From Tautonia plasticadhaerens (lineage in GTDB: Bacteria; Planctomycetota; Planctomycetia; Isosphaerales; Isosphaeraceae), in the NCBI RefSeq assembly GCF_007752535.1, contig NZ_CP036426.1:5394001-5458000 (forward strand): DNA of 64,000 nucleotides, written 5' to 3'. Below are positions 48,472-58,724 of this stretch, piece by piece. The notes under the pieces are model-generated. The model did no database searches. It was not told where the DNA came from and saw only the letters and a list, made by a program, of their open reading frames with translations. Position 1 is the first letter of the stretch; every line of letters starts with the position of its first letter. A program made the translations under genes and the position numbers.

Positions 48472-51423
48472 TCATCGGAGCGACGATAGGTATTCGAGGA
48501 GATCCGCCGCCTCCTGGGCGGTGAGGCCCCGGAGCAGGAGCTCAGGCATCAGCGAGTCCGGCTGGGTGCGGATCTCCTCGACCTCCGAGGAGTCGATCCG
48601 GATCTCCTGGCCCTGGGCGTCCCGGAGGACGACCCCCGCCCCGTCGTCGGCGATGAGCAGGCCGGAGTGGATGCCGCCGGATTTCGTGGCGACGAGGTAG
48701 AGGGCGTAGTTCGGCTCGATGACGAGCGATGGCTCGATGATCTGCCGGAGCAGCTCGGCACGCGGATACTTCTCGCCGATCCGGCCCAGGTCGGGCCCGA
48801 TCTCGACGCCGATCCCGCCGAGGCGGTGGCAGCTCTTGCAGTTGACGGCCGACTCGGCGGCGAAGATCGCCCGGCCGCGATCGGCGTCCCCCTGCAGGGC
48901 GAGGATCTCGCCGGGGTCGATCCGCTCGCCGAGCCGTCGGACGCGATCGGCCTCGGGGACGAATCGCTCGAACAGGTCGCGCACCTCGGGGGCCGGGTGT
49001 GACCGGGTGGCCTCGAGGATCTCGAGTCGGACCGCCTCGGGAACCGTCCCGAGATCGATCGCCCTGGTCAGGGCGATCGCCCCGCTCGTCGAGGAGATCA
49101 GGCGGCGGATCGCCTCGGCCCGGGATGGCTCGGCCGACCCCGATGCGTCGAGGAGCGGCTCGACCAGGGCGGCGAGCCCGGCATGTTCGGCCTGGTCGTC
49201 GGCACCCGGCAACTGCGCGATCCACCGATAGATCAGGTCGAGTGCCTCCTCGTCGACCATCCGGGAGCCGATCCGGGGCATCCTCGCCCCGCCGAGGGAC
49301 GCGATCCGGTAATAGAGGACCGACCGCCCCGGCTCCCCCGGGGCGACGATCCTCGCGTCGGAGATGCCGAAAGTCCCCTGCACCGGCGAACCGCCGACGA
49401 GCCTGGTGTCCTCGAGCGATCGGCCGCGATCGAGCTCGATGAAGGAGTTGCCGCCACCGTCGGCGACGTGGCAGATGGAGCAATTGACGTGGAGATAGGT
49501 CCGGGCGCGGTCGTCGAGGTCCGCATGCTCGTCGTAGGGGTCGACGAACCGGGGGAGCGAGCCCGGATCGCTCGCGAGCGGGGCCTTGAAGATGCCGATG
49601 TGATCGAGGGCCCGGAGCTGATTGTCAGCGACCCCGCCGTAGTCGTGCTGCCGGTTCAACTGCGACGTCTTCAGGCCGAGGACGAACCCAGCCGCCCGGG
49701 AGTGGCAGAACATGCACTCCTCGCGGGCGGGGACGCGCCAGGTTTGCTGTCGGATGCCGCCGGGGGCGGCCGGGTCGGCGACGGAGAGGAGACGCTCCGC
49801 CCCATCCCTGCCGACGAGCGTCGCCTCGGACCGGGCATCGTCCCAGAGGTAGGAGTAGCCCATCCAGTGATCATCCTGCTTGAGGAGGATGCGCGTCTCG
49901 ATCGGTGTCCGGGAACTCGGCTCGCCCGCCTCCAGATCGAGGGAGAGCGTCTGGACGGCGACCATGCCGTCGGGATAGCCCCAGGAGTCGGCGTCGGAGA
50001 TCTGGGCGTCATCGGGCAGGGCAAGCAGGCGATCCGCGAGGGCGCCGTCGGCCCACTGCGGGGCGTTCACCGAGTAGGGGATCACCCCGGGCGCCGGCTC
50101 CTGGTCGGGGACGGAGGCGAACAGGCCGGTCTCGCCGAGGGTCCGGGGGAAGGTGGCGGACGCGGTGCCGGGGGACGATCGGCGCAGGGCGTGGATGAAG
50201 CCGGTGGTGTTATCGACCGCCAGGATCTCGCCGTCCCTCGTGACGGCGAAGCTGGCGATGAAGACGGCCGTGTCGGCCAACTCGTCGTGCCAGGTGACGT
50301 GCCGGCCTTCGTCGCGGAGGCCCCAGATCTTGCCGTACTGATAGTCGCCGTAGATGTAGGCCCCGCGCAACTCGGGGAAGCGGTCCCCGTGGTACACGTA
50401 CCCGCCGGTGATGGAGCGGCACTCGGCGTGGTGGTGCTCGACGACCGGGGGGAGGATCGGGCCGGGCCCGGCCCTTTTGTGCGGATGGAAGGGATGGCTC
50501 CCCTCCTGGACGCTCCAGCCGTAATTGCCGCCTTTGCGGACCTCCCAGATCATCTCCCAGAGATCCTGGCCGACGTCGCCGACCCAGAGCCGGCCGGTTT
50601 CGGGGTCGAAGCTCATCCTCCAGGGGTTGCGGAAGCCGAAGGCCCAGATCTCGGGCCGGGCGCCGGGATGTTCGACGAACGGGTTGTCGTGGGGGATCGC
50701 GTAGTTGCGGCCGGGGTCCGGGCGATCGACGTCGATCCTCATGATGACCGAGAGGAGGTCGTCTACGCCCTGCCCTGTGTCGTCCACGTCGGAGCCGCCC
50801 GACCCGTCGCCCGTGCCGATGTAGAGGTAGCCGTCGGGGCCGAAGATCGCCTCGCCGCCGTTGTGGCCGCCGGCCGGCCACTCGATGATGACCTGCTCCG
50901 AGTCGCGGAGGACCGTCCCCGAGCCGTCCGGATCAACCCGGAAGCGCGAGACGCGGCTCATCGCCGATTCGGCCGAGCCGTCCATGGGGGTCGGGCTGAA
51001 GATGAAGATTTCGCCGTTCTCCTCGTAGGCCGGGTGGTAGGAGAAGGCGTAGATCGTCCGCTCGGCACTGAGATCGAGGACGAGGTCGGGCTCCCGGACG
51101 TCGGGGTCGTCGATGGAGAGGCTGAAGACCTTTCCGCGGTTCTCGGCCACCCACAGCCGGTTGGCCCCCGGCTCCTGGGCGATGCAGACCGGCCCCTGGA
51201 AGGCGATGTGGGGGAAGACCCGATCGAGCCGGAAGGGAGGCGGCGGCTCGGGGGAGCCGACGAGCCTCGATGTCGTCCACGGGACGCGTCGCTCGACCCC
51301 GAACGGCCGGTCAGGTGGCGACTCCTCGTCGCCCCGGGGGACGAACCCGACCGCGAGCGCCAAACCCGGCAGGAGCCAGATCTCCAGGAATCGATCGCGA
51401 TGGCGCATGCGGGCGTCCCTCAT
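48472..51423 (-). CDS. PQQ-type sugar dehydrogenase fused to multi-heme c-type cytochrome
   Basis: 983-residue exported redox protein. The start MRDARMRHRDRFLEIW (ATG 51423; ATG 51408 is an alternative) leads into a hydrophobic segment. Residues about 60-440 form a glucose/sorbosone dehydrogenase beta-propeller (GGHNGGEAIFGPDGYLYIG, GFRNPWRMSFDPETG, GNYGWSVQEG). The middle resembles the SO2930-type cytochrome family, with CMFCH (about 569) and CSICH (about 648). The C-terminal part has CKSCH (about 858) and a TIGR02603-like heme-binding block. Three CxxCH motifs imply covalent hemes for electron transfer from sugar oxidation to the respiratory chain; the cofactor and substrate are inferred. 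Confidence 0.9.
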   Translation of the reverse strand: MRDARMRHRDRFLEIWLLPGLALAVGFVPRGDEESPPDRPFGVERRVPWTTSRLVGSPEPPPPFRLDRVFPHIAFQGPVCIAQEPGANRLWVAENRGKVFSLSIDDPDVREPDLVLDLSAERTIYAFSYHPAYEENGEIFIFSPTPMDGSAESAMSRVSRFRVDPDGSGTVLRDSEQVIIEWPAGGHNGGEAIFGPDGYLYIGTGDGSGGSDVDDTGQGVDDLLSVIMRIDVDRPDPGRNYAIPHDNPFVEHPGARPEIWAFGFRNPWRMSFDPETGRLWVGDVGQDLWEMIWEVRKGGNYGWSVQEGSHPFHPHKRAGPGPILPPVVEHHHAECRSITGGYVYHGDRFPELRGAYIYGDYQYGKIWGLRDEGRHVTWHDELADTAVFIASFAVTRDGEILAVDNTTGFIHALRRSSPGTASATFPRTLGETGLFASVPDQEPAPGVIPYSVNAPQWADGALADRLLALPDDAQISDADSWGYPDGMVAVQTLSLDLEAGEPSSRTPIETRILLKQDDHWMGYSYLWDDARSEATLVGRDGAERLLSVADPAAPGGIRQQTWRVPAREECMFCHSRAAGFVLGLKTSQLNRQHDYGGVADNQLRALDHIGIFKAPLASDPGSLPRFVDPYDEHADLDDRARTYLHVNCSICHVADGGGNSFIELDRGRSLEDTRLVGGSPVQGTFGISDARIVAPGEPGRSVLYYRIASLGGARMPRIGSRMVDEEALDLIYRWIAQLPGADDQAEHAGLAALVEPLLDASGSAEPSRAEAIRRLISSTSGAIALTRAIDLGTVPEAVRLEILEATRSHPAPEVRDLFERFVPEADRVRRLGERIDPGEILALQGDADRGRAIFAAESAVNCKSCHRLGGIGVEIGPDLGRIGEKYPRAELLRQIIEPSLVIEPNYALYLVATKSGGIHSGLLIADDGAGVVLRDAQGQEIRIDSSEVEEIRTQPDSLMPELLLRGLTAQEAADLLEYLSSLR

Positions 51424-52751
51424 GGGTTCGGGACCATCCTGAGAGTCAGAAGATCGTCGTCACGGGCGATCCCCGGGTGATCCGGACCGGGCGGCCGGTC
51501 GGAACCGGGACGGTGGCCTCGTGCGGCAAGCCGAAGGCGTGGAGGATGGTCCGGCCGGAGATCCGCCTCCGGGAAATCGCCCGCGTGGCCGTCGAAGCAG
51601 TATTGTCGCAGGGGCCCCGACACGGCCTCCTGGTCTGTGCCGCCTCAGACGAAGCCCTGTCCGGGCCATGCGTATCGTCCGCCTCGAGTTCGGAAAGGCG
51701 AGGTCTCGCAACGACCGTCACGACAGAGAGAATCCCCTGCGTGCCAGGATCCATGCCCGAGCCGAGGCAGCATCCATGACGGGCCACCTCCGTAATGACG
51801 ATGGTCGGAGCGACTCGCCCGCGAACCACTGTCATGGTCGCAGATCCGCCGGCGTTCGTCGAAATCGGCTTCACGAATCCCGAAATTGGGAGGGTGCCCG
51901 TGGTGCTCGTCCGACCCGCGAGCCCCCGGCGGCGTGATCCGCTCGGCTCCCCCCGGCCACGGCCCCATCCCCACCGACCGTCGATGGTCGGGTCGGCGGG
52001 AGGCCAAGGCGGGGGCGTCATCGTGCTACGCAAGTCCAAAGATAATAACGGTTAATGGCGGCCGCAACCTGCGACTCATGAGGCCAGCGATGTGCCTGCC
52101 TCCTGGCGATGGCTTGCTGACCTCGTGGGAGTACGAGCCCGGCCGTCCCATAAATTATCCTGGATTTTCCGGATGGGCCTTGACTTCGACAAACAGATAG
52201 CCGGCGGCGTCATCTGGGGCAGGACGTCCCCGATTCGTGGATCTCGGGACGGCCGGAGGGCGGTCCGGTCGTGGGGCCGGCCGGGGTCGTGCCGGGCCCA
52301 TGCGCATAAAGCGGCTTGCCGGACTGGACGACGGGCTGCGTCACCTGGGGCAGAGGACTCAAATCTGAAGAAACGGTCATTGCAGGCCGTGGACCCGCTC
52401 CCCCGGTGATCATAACGCCCGGCCCTCCAGAGAGGGCGACACAAACCCCGTCGGCTCGGGGCGTACTCGTCCGGATCGGTTTCGGCACCGATACCCCCTG
52501 TTCTTTCCGCTGCTCTCAGCGAAACGCGACGCCAGAACCACCCCCCGAAGTCGGCCCCCTTCGGGCCCCCCGTTCTAGCACCGGCGCCCACCAGTTCCTT
52601 TCCCGTTCTGTGGAATGGCTGGCGCCGAAACCCCGACGCCCCCGGTCCTGGCACCCTCCATTCCGTTCTCCCTCGGTTTCAGGCGGGATGGCGGCGTAAG
52701 ATCCACCCGGCGTCGGAACTGCTCCCTGAAGGTCGGGGCGATCTCCCGACC
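51424..52751. other. 1.3-kb stretch without a supportable gene
   Basis: Between the dehydrogenase start and the HTH cluster. No frame gives recognisable residues, and base composition is more mixed than in neighbouring genes. It probably contains the dehydrogenase promoter and degraded island DNA. Confidence 0.6.
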
Positions 52752-52997
52752 TCAGTCGGCCCGCCGCTCTGCCGTCGCGACCGCCTCGGCCAGCCCGACA
52801 TAGCGGGGGTCGCCGGCTCGACCCGCCTTGATCCAGCATTGCGAGGTCCGCTTCCTGGTGCCGGACACCTCCACCGCCTGGTCCCGGGACAGGCCCTCGA
52901 CAATCCCCCAGGACAGGGCGACCAGCCGACCCGGCGTGTCGAGGCTCGGTCGGCCGCCCTGATCGCCCGACAGGTTTCCCTTATTATGGTGTGGCAA
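52752..52997 (-). CDS. Small helix-turn-helix protein (third of a tandem cluster)
   Basis: 81 residues if read from the TTG at 52997, which overlaps the end of the previous ORF by 14 bp; no ATG is available. The sequence GRPSLDTPGRLVALSWGIVE followed by GLSRDQAVEVSGTRKRTSQC and WIKAGRAGDPRYVGLAEAV has the layout of the terminase-small-subunit-like HTH proteins: a helical opening, an HTH, then a WLxxGRxxDP phrase. Function unknown. Unusual start, so confidence is limited. Confidence 0.5.
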   Translation of the reverse strand: MPHHNKGNLSGDQGGRPSLDTPGRLVALSWGIVEGLSRDQAVEVSGTRKRTSQCWIKAGRAGDPRYVGLAEAVATAERRAD

Positions 52998-53412
52998 CGG
53001 TGCGGAAATTCTCGGCCTTGAGCCGCTCGATCGTCCGGCGGTAGGCCTCCCACTTCCCCCGCGCCGCCAGCCACGCCAGGCGACGGCTCCAGAACCCGAG
53101 CAGCCCGAGCCGTTCCTTCCAGTACTCCTCCCGAGCCCGCTTGAACCGCGTCCATCGCTCCTTCGACTCGGCCTCGTAGCGATCCCAGGACGCCCGGAGC
53201 CGCTCCCGGCGACGCAGCGCCGCCACCCGATCGACCCGCTCGGCCCAGGCCGCGAAGGTCGGCTCTCCTTCCCGGCCTCGTCGGAGCCAGTCCTGGAGAG
53301 TCCGTCGGCCGATGCCGACTGCGTCGGTCGCCTCGCTCCGGGACCGCCCTCCGGCAAGGAGGCGGAGGAACTCCTCGCCGACCTCTGGGCTGAACTTGGT
53401 GGGTCGTGGCAT
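52984..53412 (-). CDS. Helix-turn-helix protein, terminase small subunit-like (second of the cluster)
   Basis: 142 residues starting MPRPTKFSPEVGEEFLRLLA at the ATG 53412. GGRSRSEATDAVGIGRRTLQDWLRRGREGEP (about residues 21-51) is the HTH, with the WLRRGR phrase shared by its two neighbours; the remainder is long and basic (LRASWDRYEAESKERWTRFK, YRRTIERLKAENFRTVA). Such proteins are annotated as phage small-terminase or transposon accessory DNA-binding proteins; no large terminase is nearby, so the role is open. It lies inside the island beside the tRNA end. Confidence 0.6.
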   Translation of the reverse strand: MPRPTKFSPEVGEEFLRLLAGGRSRSEATDAVGIGRRTLQDWLRRGREGEPTFAAWAERVDRVAALRRRERLRASWDRYEAESKERWTRFKRAREEYWKERLGLLGFWSRRLAWLAARGKWEAYRRTIERLKAENFRTVATP

Positions 53413-53443
53413 GGATCGGGCTCACCGGCGAGGGGAGGAGGAG

Positions 53444-53875
53444 TCACCGTCGCGGCTCGTCGAGCAGGGCGAGGCGACCGCAGTAAGCCTCGAGCTCCGC
53501 GTCGGTCATCTGCGAGAGGGGCTTCGGTGGCGACGGGTCCGGCGCCCGGTCCTTCCTCCGCCATCGGGCCGGGAACCGGCGCTCCAGGAGCCAGGCGCTG
53601 GCCTGCCAGGAGCCGGGGATGCCCTCGGACCCGGCGCGGCGGATCGAGTCCAACGCCGCGATCTCGGCCGAGGCGACCGCGGCCCGATAGTCCCGTCGGA
53701 AGGCCCGATAGGGGGCGTCGTGCTCGTCCCTCGAGCGTCCCCGTACCAGCCATCGTCGAAGGGTGCTCCGGCTGATCCCGGCGGCCCGGCAGGCGGGCCC
53801 GGGGAAGCTCCCCGCCCGGAGGGCTTCGAGGAGGGCTCGGATGGTCTCGGGGTCAGGCGCGCTTGAGCGGCTTAC
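53444..53875 (-). pseudogene. Helix-turn-helix protein, first of the cluster, no start codon seen
   Basis: The frame from about 53875 reads PDPETIRALLEALRAGSFPG, PACRAAGISRSTLRRWLVRG, AFRRDYRAAVASAEIAALDS, WQASAWLLERRFPARWRRKD and ends LLDEPRR. That is the terminase-small-subunit-like HTH layout. No ATG, GTG or TTG precedes the HTH in frame; a TTG at 53653 is internal. The integrase-tail stop codon at 53872 overlaps its beginning, suggesting either a truncated gene or readthrough/frameshift from the upstream ORF. Confidence 0.5.
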
Positions 53876-53982
53876 CGGTCCCTCCGTCCGCCCGAGGAGG
53901 CCCCGGCCATCGCCAGGATGCCGGCCCGGATCGCCTCGGACAGCGTCGGCCAGGCGTCTATGAGTTCGCTCAGATCGGGTCC
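53872..53982 (-). pseudogene. C-terminal remnant of a probable integrase at the right island edge
   Basis: The last 36 residues read PDLSELIDAWPTLSEAIRAG then ILAMAGASSGGRRDR and stop at 53872. They align closely with the remnant at 38 kb. Upstream residues in the same frame run into the tRNA gene and are not protein. It lies about 150 bp from the tRNA-Arg 3' end, the usual place for an integrase gene. No catalytic domain remains. Confidence 0.5.
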
Positions 53983-54136
53983 GGCCCCGTCGTCAGCGGT
54001 AGCACTGGCGGTAGCAGTCAGGAGACGGGCGGGGGCAACTCGTGGCGGCTCCCGGCGAGATTCGCGGCCGGAAGATTCGGCATCAGGTTGACGCAAGCCC
54101 TTGTGAGAGTCGGGCTTTGGAGGGACGTGGCGGAAG

Positions 54137-54210
54137 TACACCCGGCAGGACTCGAACCTGCAACCCTCAGTTCCGAAGACTGATGCTCTATCCAATTGAG
54201 CTACGGGTGC
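54137..54210 (-). tRNA. tRNA-Arg (anticodon UCG)
   Basis: 74-nt cloverleaf read on the minus strand: acceptor GCACCCG with a matching 3' strand (final pair G-U), D arm GCTC...GAGC, anticodon stem TCAGT/ACTGA with loop CTTCGGA (anticodon TCG, reads CGA), variable loop GGGTT, T arm GCAGG/CCTGC with loop TTCGAGT, discriminator A. CCA is not encoded. Its 3' half is duplicated at 38019-38068, so it is the probable attachment site of the island. Confidence 0.93.
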
Positions 54211-54565
54211 GTCTCGGGGCGATTCGGCCGTCGGAGCGGATCGGCAGTCGGGAGAATCCTCGCGACCGGGTCGGTGCGGGCCGGGAAGTCGGCGAGGATT
54301 GATCGGTGAGGGCCGATTCTCAATGGAGGAGCAACAATCCTATCCGATCCGGGGTGCGAAATCCAGGCCGGATCCGGCCGGGGCGAGGGGTCGCCCGGCG
54401 GGGGGTCGGCCGGGCCTGCGGGCCGGGGCGGGACCGAGGAGGGCGGATCGATCAGGGGAAAGGACAGGAATGGATCGCATCGGGGGTCCCGTTCTGATAG
54501 CCTTGAACCATTGTGGGAGAATCCCGGGACGCGATCCGAGGTCGAGCGATTCGAGGGGATCGTCG
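54211..54565. other. Gap between tRNA-Arg and the PSD1 gene
   Basis: About 355 bp that should hold the tRNA promoter and the promoter of the PSD1 gene. Nothing else recognised. Confidence 0.55.
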
Positions 54566-57109
54566 ATGACAAAGGCCCTCCGCCGCAGCCTGGCCGCGAG
54601 CCTCGCACCGTTGATGACCCTCGGGATGGCCCCGGGGTTCGTCCTCGCGGGGCCCTCGCCGGTCGAGGAGGCGCAACATCGGGAGGCGATGGCCCTGTTC
54701 GAGTCCCGGGTCCGCCCGGTCCTGGTCGAGCGGTGCCAGCGGTGCCACGGCGAGGAACGGCAGAAGGGGGATCTGAGGCTGGACTCCCGCGCGGCCATGC
54801 TCGCCGGGGGGGGCTTCGGGCCGGCCGTCGTGCCGGGGAGCACGGCGGAGAGCCTGATCGTCGAGGCAGTCCGCTACGAGGGGCTCGAGATGCCCCCCGA
54901 GGGCCCGCTGGCGGAGGAGGAGGTCGAGGCGATCGCCCGATGGGTCGAGCTAGGGGCCCCCTGGCCGGGGCAGGAGCATGCCGAGGTTGTCCGCGACGAG
55001 CCGGGCTCGTTCTCCCGGGACGATCGGGAGTACTGGGCCTTCCAGCCGGTGGGGAGGTTCGAGCCGCCGGCCGTCGAGGACGGGGGATGGTCCCGGAACC
55101 CGATCGACCGCTTCGTCTCCGATCGCCTGGGCCGGGCCGGACTCCGGCCGGCCCCGGAAGCCGACAAGCGGACGTTGATCCGACGGGCGACGTTCGACCT
55201 GCACGGCCTGCCGCCGACCCCCGAGGAGGTAGACGCCTTCCTCGCAGACGAGTCTCCCGAGGCGTTCGATCGACTCGTCGACCGGCTGCTCGAATCGCCC
55301 CGATACGGCGAACGCTGGGGCAGGCACTGGCTGGACCTGGTGCGGTTCGCCGAGTCCAACGGCTACCGGGCCGACGAGTTCCGCCCGTTCGCCTGGCGGT
55401 ATCGGGATTACGTCATCGACGCCCTGAACCGGGACCTGCCCTATGACGAGTTCGTCCGCCAGCAAATCGCCGGGGATGAGCTGTACCCCGAGCGGCCGAT
55501 CGGGCGGGTGGCCACCGGCTACCTGAGGCTCTGGGTCTACGAGTCGAACCAGCGGGACGTCCAGGGGCAGTGGGACGGCATCCTCGACGACATCACCGAC
55601 GTGACGGCCGACGCCTTCCTCGGTCTCGGCATGGGCTGCGCGAAGTGCCACGACCACAAATATGACCCGATCCTCCAGCGCGACTACTACCGGCTCCGCT
55701 CGTACTTCGCCGCCGTCATCCCCCTGGACGACGCCACCGTCCGCCCCCCCGCGCCGGGGACCGGCGCGGCCGAGCGTCGGGCCTCCTGGGAGGCCCTGAC
55801 CGCCGACCTCCGGGCCGAGATCGGCGAGATCGAGCGGCGATACCGGGAGCAGGCCGAGCGGGACGCGGTCACGAAGTTCCAGCCCGAGATGCAGACGCTG
55901 CTCGCCGCCCGAGAGGCCTCGGCGGGCGACCTGTCACCACGGGAGACCCAGCTCGCCACGCTCGCCTTCCGGCAGGTGGCGATGGAGTACGACAAGGTCC
56001 CCTCGAAGCTCGAGGACGAGAAGCTGCGCTGGGAGCGGCTCGTCGCCGAACTGGGGCGATTCGACGCGATCCGGCCCGACGATCCGGACGTCGAGGCGAT
56101 CGGCGACGTCTCGGCCGAGGCCCCGCCGACGGTCATCCCGGGGGACCGCGGCGCCGAGGAGATCGAGCCGGGCATCCTGTCCATCCTCGACCCCGCGCCC
56201 GACGCCATCAACCCGCCCCGGGGGTGGCCGTCCTCGACCGGACGGCGGACGGCGCTGGCTGCCTGGCTGACCGACACGTCGAACCCACTCGTTCCCCGGG
56301 TGATGGTCAATCGCCTCTGGCAGGGGCATTTCGGCCGGGGAATCGTGCCCACGACCAGCGACTTCGGCCGGCTGGGGGAGGCCCCCTCCCACCCCGAGCT
56401 GCTCGACTGGCTGGCGACGACGCTGATCGAGGAGGGCTGGAGCCTCAAGTCGATCCACCGCCTGATGATGACCTCGGCGACCTACCGCCAGGCGTCCTCC
56501 CGGGAGGACCTCACCGCCTGCAAGGCGATCGACCCGGACAACGCCCTGCTCTGGATGATGCCATCCCACCGGCTCGAGGCCGAGCCGATCTGGGACGCCA
56601 TGCTCGCCGTCAGCGGCGAGCTGGACCCGGAAATGGGGGGGCCGAGCGTCACGCCCGAGGCGCCCCGGCGGGCCGTCTACACCCGGTTCCTCCGCAACAC
56701 GAAGGACCCGCTGCTGGGCGCCTTCGACGTGGCCGACGGCTACCTCAGCACCGCTCAGCGGAACGTGACCACGGCGCCCACCCAATCGCTGTTGATGATC
56801 AACGGCTCCTGGACGCTGGACCGGGCCAGGGCCTTCACCGACCGGCTGTTCGAGGACGCCACGCTCGACGCCGAGGCCCGGGTCGGCCTGGCCTTCCGCC
56901 TCGCCTTCGCCCGCCCTCCCGCCCGGGAGGAAGTGACGGCCGCCCTCGCCTTCGTCGGCGGCCGGGATGCCGGCGATCGCCTCGCCGCCGCCCCGCCTTG
57001 CGGCGACGAGGTGGGGGTTGGCACGGGCCTACCGGAGGCCGAGCGGACGGCCTGGGTGGACTTCTGTCACGTCCTGCTCAACGCGAGCGAGTTCCTGTAC
57101 GTCGACTGA
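54566..57109 (+). CDS. PSCyt1/DUF1549/DUF1553 protein (planctomycete cytochrome-type)
   Basis: 847 residues. The start at 54566 (GAGGGGATCGTCG upstream) gives a signal peptide MTKALRRSLAASLAPLMTLG. A cytochrome c motif CQRCH (about residue 56) with GEERQKGDLRLDSRAAML forms the PSCyt1 domain. DUF1549 (about 175-400) shows FDLHGLPPTPEEVDAF and LLESPRYGERWGRHWLD. GLGMGCAKCHDHKYDPI is the second heme-like CxxCH. DUF1553 (about 560-800) has ALAAWLTDTSNPLVPRVMVN and LWQGHFGRGIV. Partnership with the adjacent DUF1501 gene, 42 bp downstream, is the standard planctomycete arrangement. Secreted redox or enzymatic role is likely but unproven. Confidence 0.95.
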   Translation: MTKALRRSLAASLAPLMTLGMAPGFVLAGPSPVEEAQHREAMALFESRVRPVLVERCQRCHGEERQKGDLRLDSRAAMLAGGGFGPAVVPGSTAESLIVEAVRYEGLEMPPEGPLAEEEVEAIARWVELGAPWPGQEHAEVVRDEPGSFSRDDREYWAFQPVGRFEPPAVEDGGWSRNPIDRFVSDRLGRAGLRPAPEADKRTLIRRATFDLHGLPPTPEEVDAFLADESPEAFDRLVDRLLESPRYGERWGRHWLDLVRFAESNGYRADEFRPFAWRYRDYVIDALNRDLPYDEFVRQQIAGDELYPERPIGRVATGYLRLWVYESNQRDVQGQWDGILDDITDVTADAFLGLGMGCAKCHDHKYDPILQRDYYRLRSYFAAVIPLDDATVRPPAPGTGAAERRASWEALTADLRAEIGEIERRYREQAERDAVTKFQPEMQTLLAAREASAGDLSPRETQLATLAFRQVAMEYDKVPSKLEDEKLRWERLVAELGRFDAIRPDDPDVEAIGDVSAEAPPTVIPGDRGAEEIEPGILSILDPAPDAINPPRGWPSSTGRRTALAAWLTDTSNPLVPRVMVNRLWQGHFGRGIVPTTSDFGRLGEAPSHPELLDWLATTLIEEGWSLKSIHRLMMTSATYRQASSREDLTACKAIDPDNALLWMMPSHRLEAEPIWDAMLAVSGELDPEMGGPSVTPEAPRRAVYTRFLRNTKDPLLGAFDVADGYLSTAQRNVTTAPTQSLLMINGSWTLDRARAFTDRLFEDATLDAEARVGLAFRLAFARPPAREEVTAALAFVGGRDAGDRLAAAPPCGDEVGVGTGLPEAERTAWVDFCHVLLNASEFLYVD

Positions 57110-57151
57110 CGGGACGGGGACCCGGACCCATCGAACCCGAGAGGACGGCCG

Positions 57152-58606
<1,455 letters not shown>

Positions 58607-58655
58607 GGCGTCCCCCGCCGATCCGCGAGACGCCCGCACCCCCTCGAACGAGAAC

Positions 58656-58691
58656 GCCCCGGGACCAGGTCGGATGGCCTGGCCCCGGGGC
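58656..58691. terminator. Bidirectional terminator hairpin
   Basis: A 14-bp stem with one mismatch (58656-58669 with 58678-58691) and an 8-nt loop lies between the convergent DUF1501 and coiled-coil genes. Very GC-rich. It is the best terminator candidate in the window by position and stem strength, though it has no U-tract. Confidence 0.5.
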
Positions 58692-58724
58692 GGGGGAGTC
58701 GCTCGCGAGTACCGGGAGGGCCGG

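Larger units (their letters stand above)
38019..54186. mobile_element. Candidate genomic island in tRNA-Arg(UCG), about 16 kb, decayed
   Basis: Bounded by a 50-bp direct repeat: 38019-38068 and 54137-54186 agree at 49 positions. The right copy is the 3' part of an intact tRNA-Arg gene; the left is an orphan 3' fragment in the same orientation. This is the classic footprint of tyrosine-recombinase integration at a tRNA 3' end. Just inside each boundary is the C-terminal tail of a probable integrase, but no full-length integrase remains. The cargo includes two insertion sequences, a truncated metzincin gene, TPR/LRR proteins, a sugar dehydrogenase-cytochrome fusion and a cluster of HTH ORFs. 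Codon use of most cargo resembles the chromosome, except the lower-GC segment at 38.1-38.8 kb. Confidence 0.7.

Noticed and set aside
51446-52654. Several medium ORFs in the 1.3-kb region before the HTH cluster
   Set aside because: None shows family motifs, a consistent ribosome-binding site or codon bias on one strand.
53983-54195. N-terminal part of the minus-strand ORF that includes the tRNA
   Set aside because: The residues before the integrase tail are a translation of the tRNA-Arg and its flank, not protein-coding.
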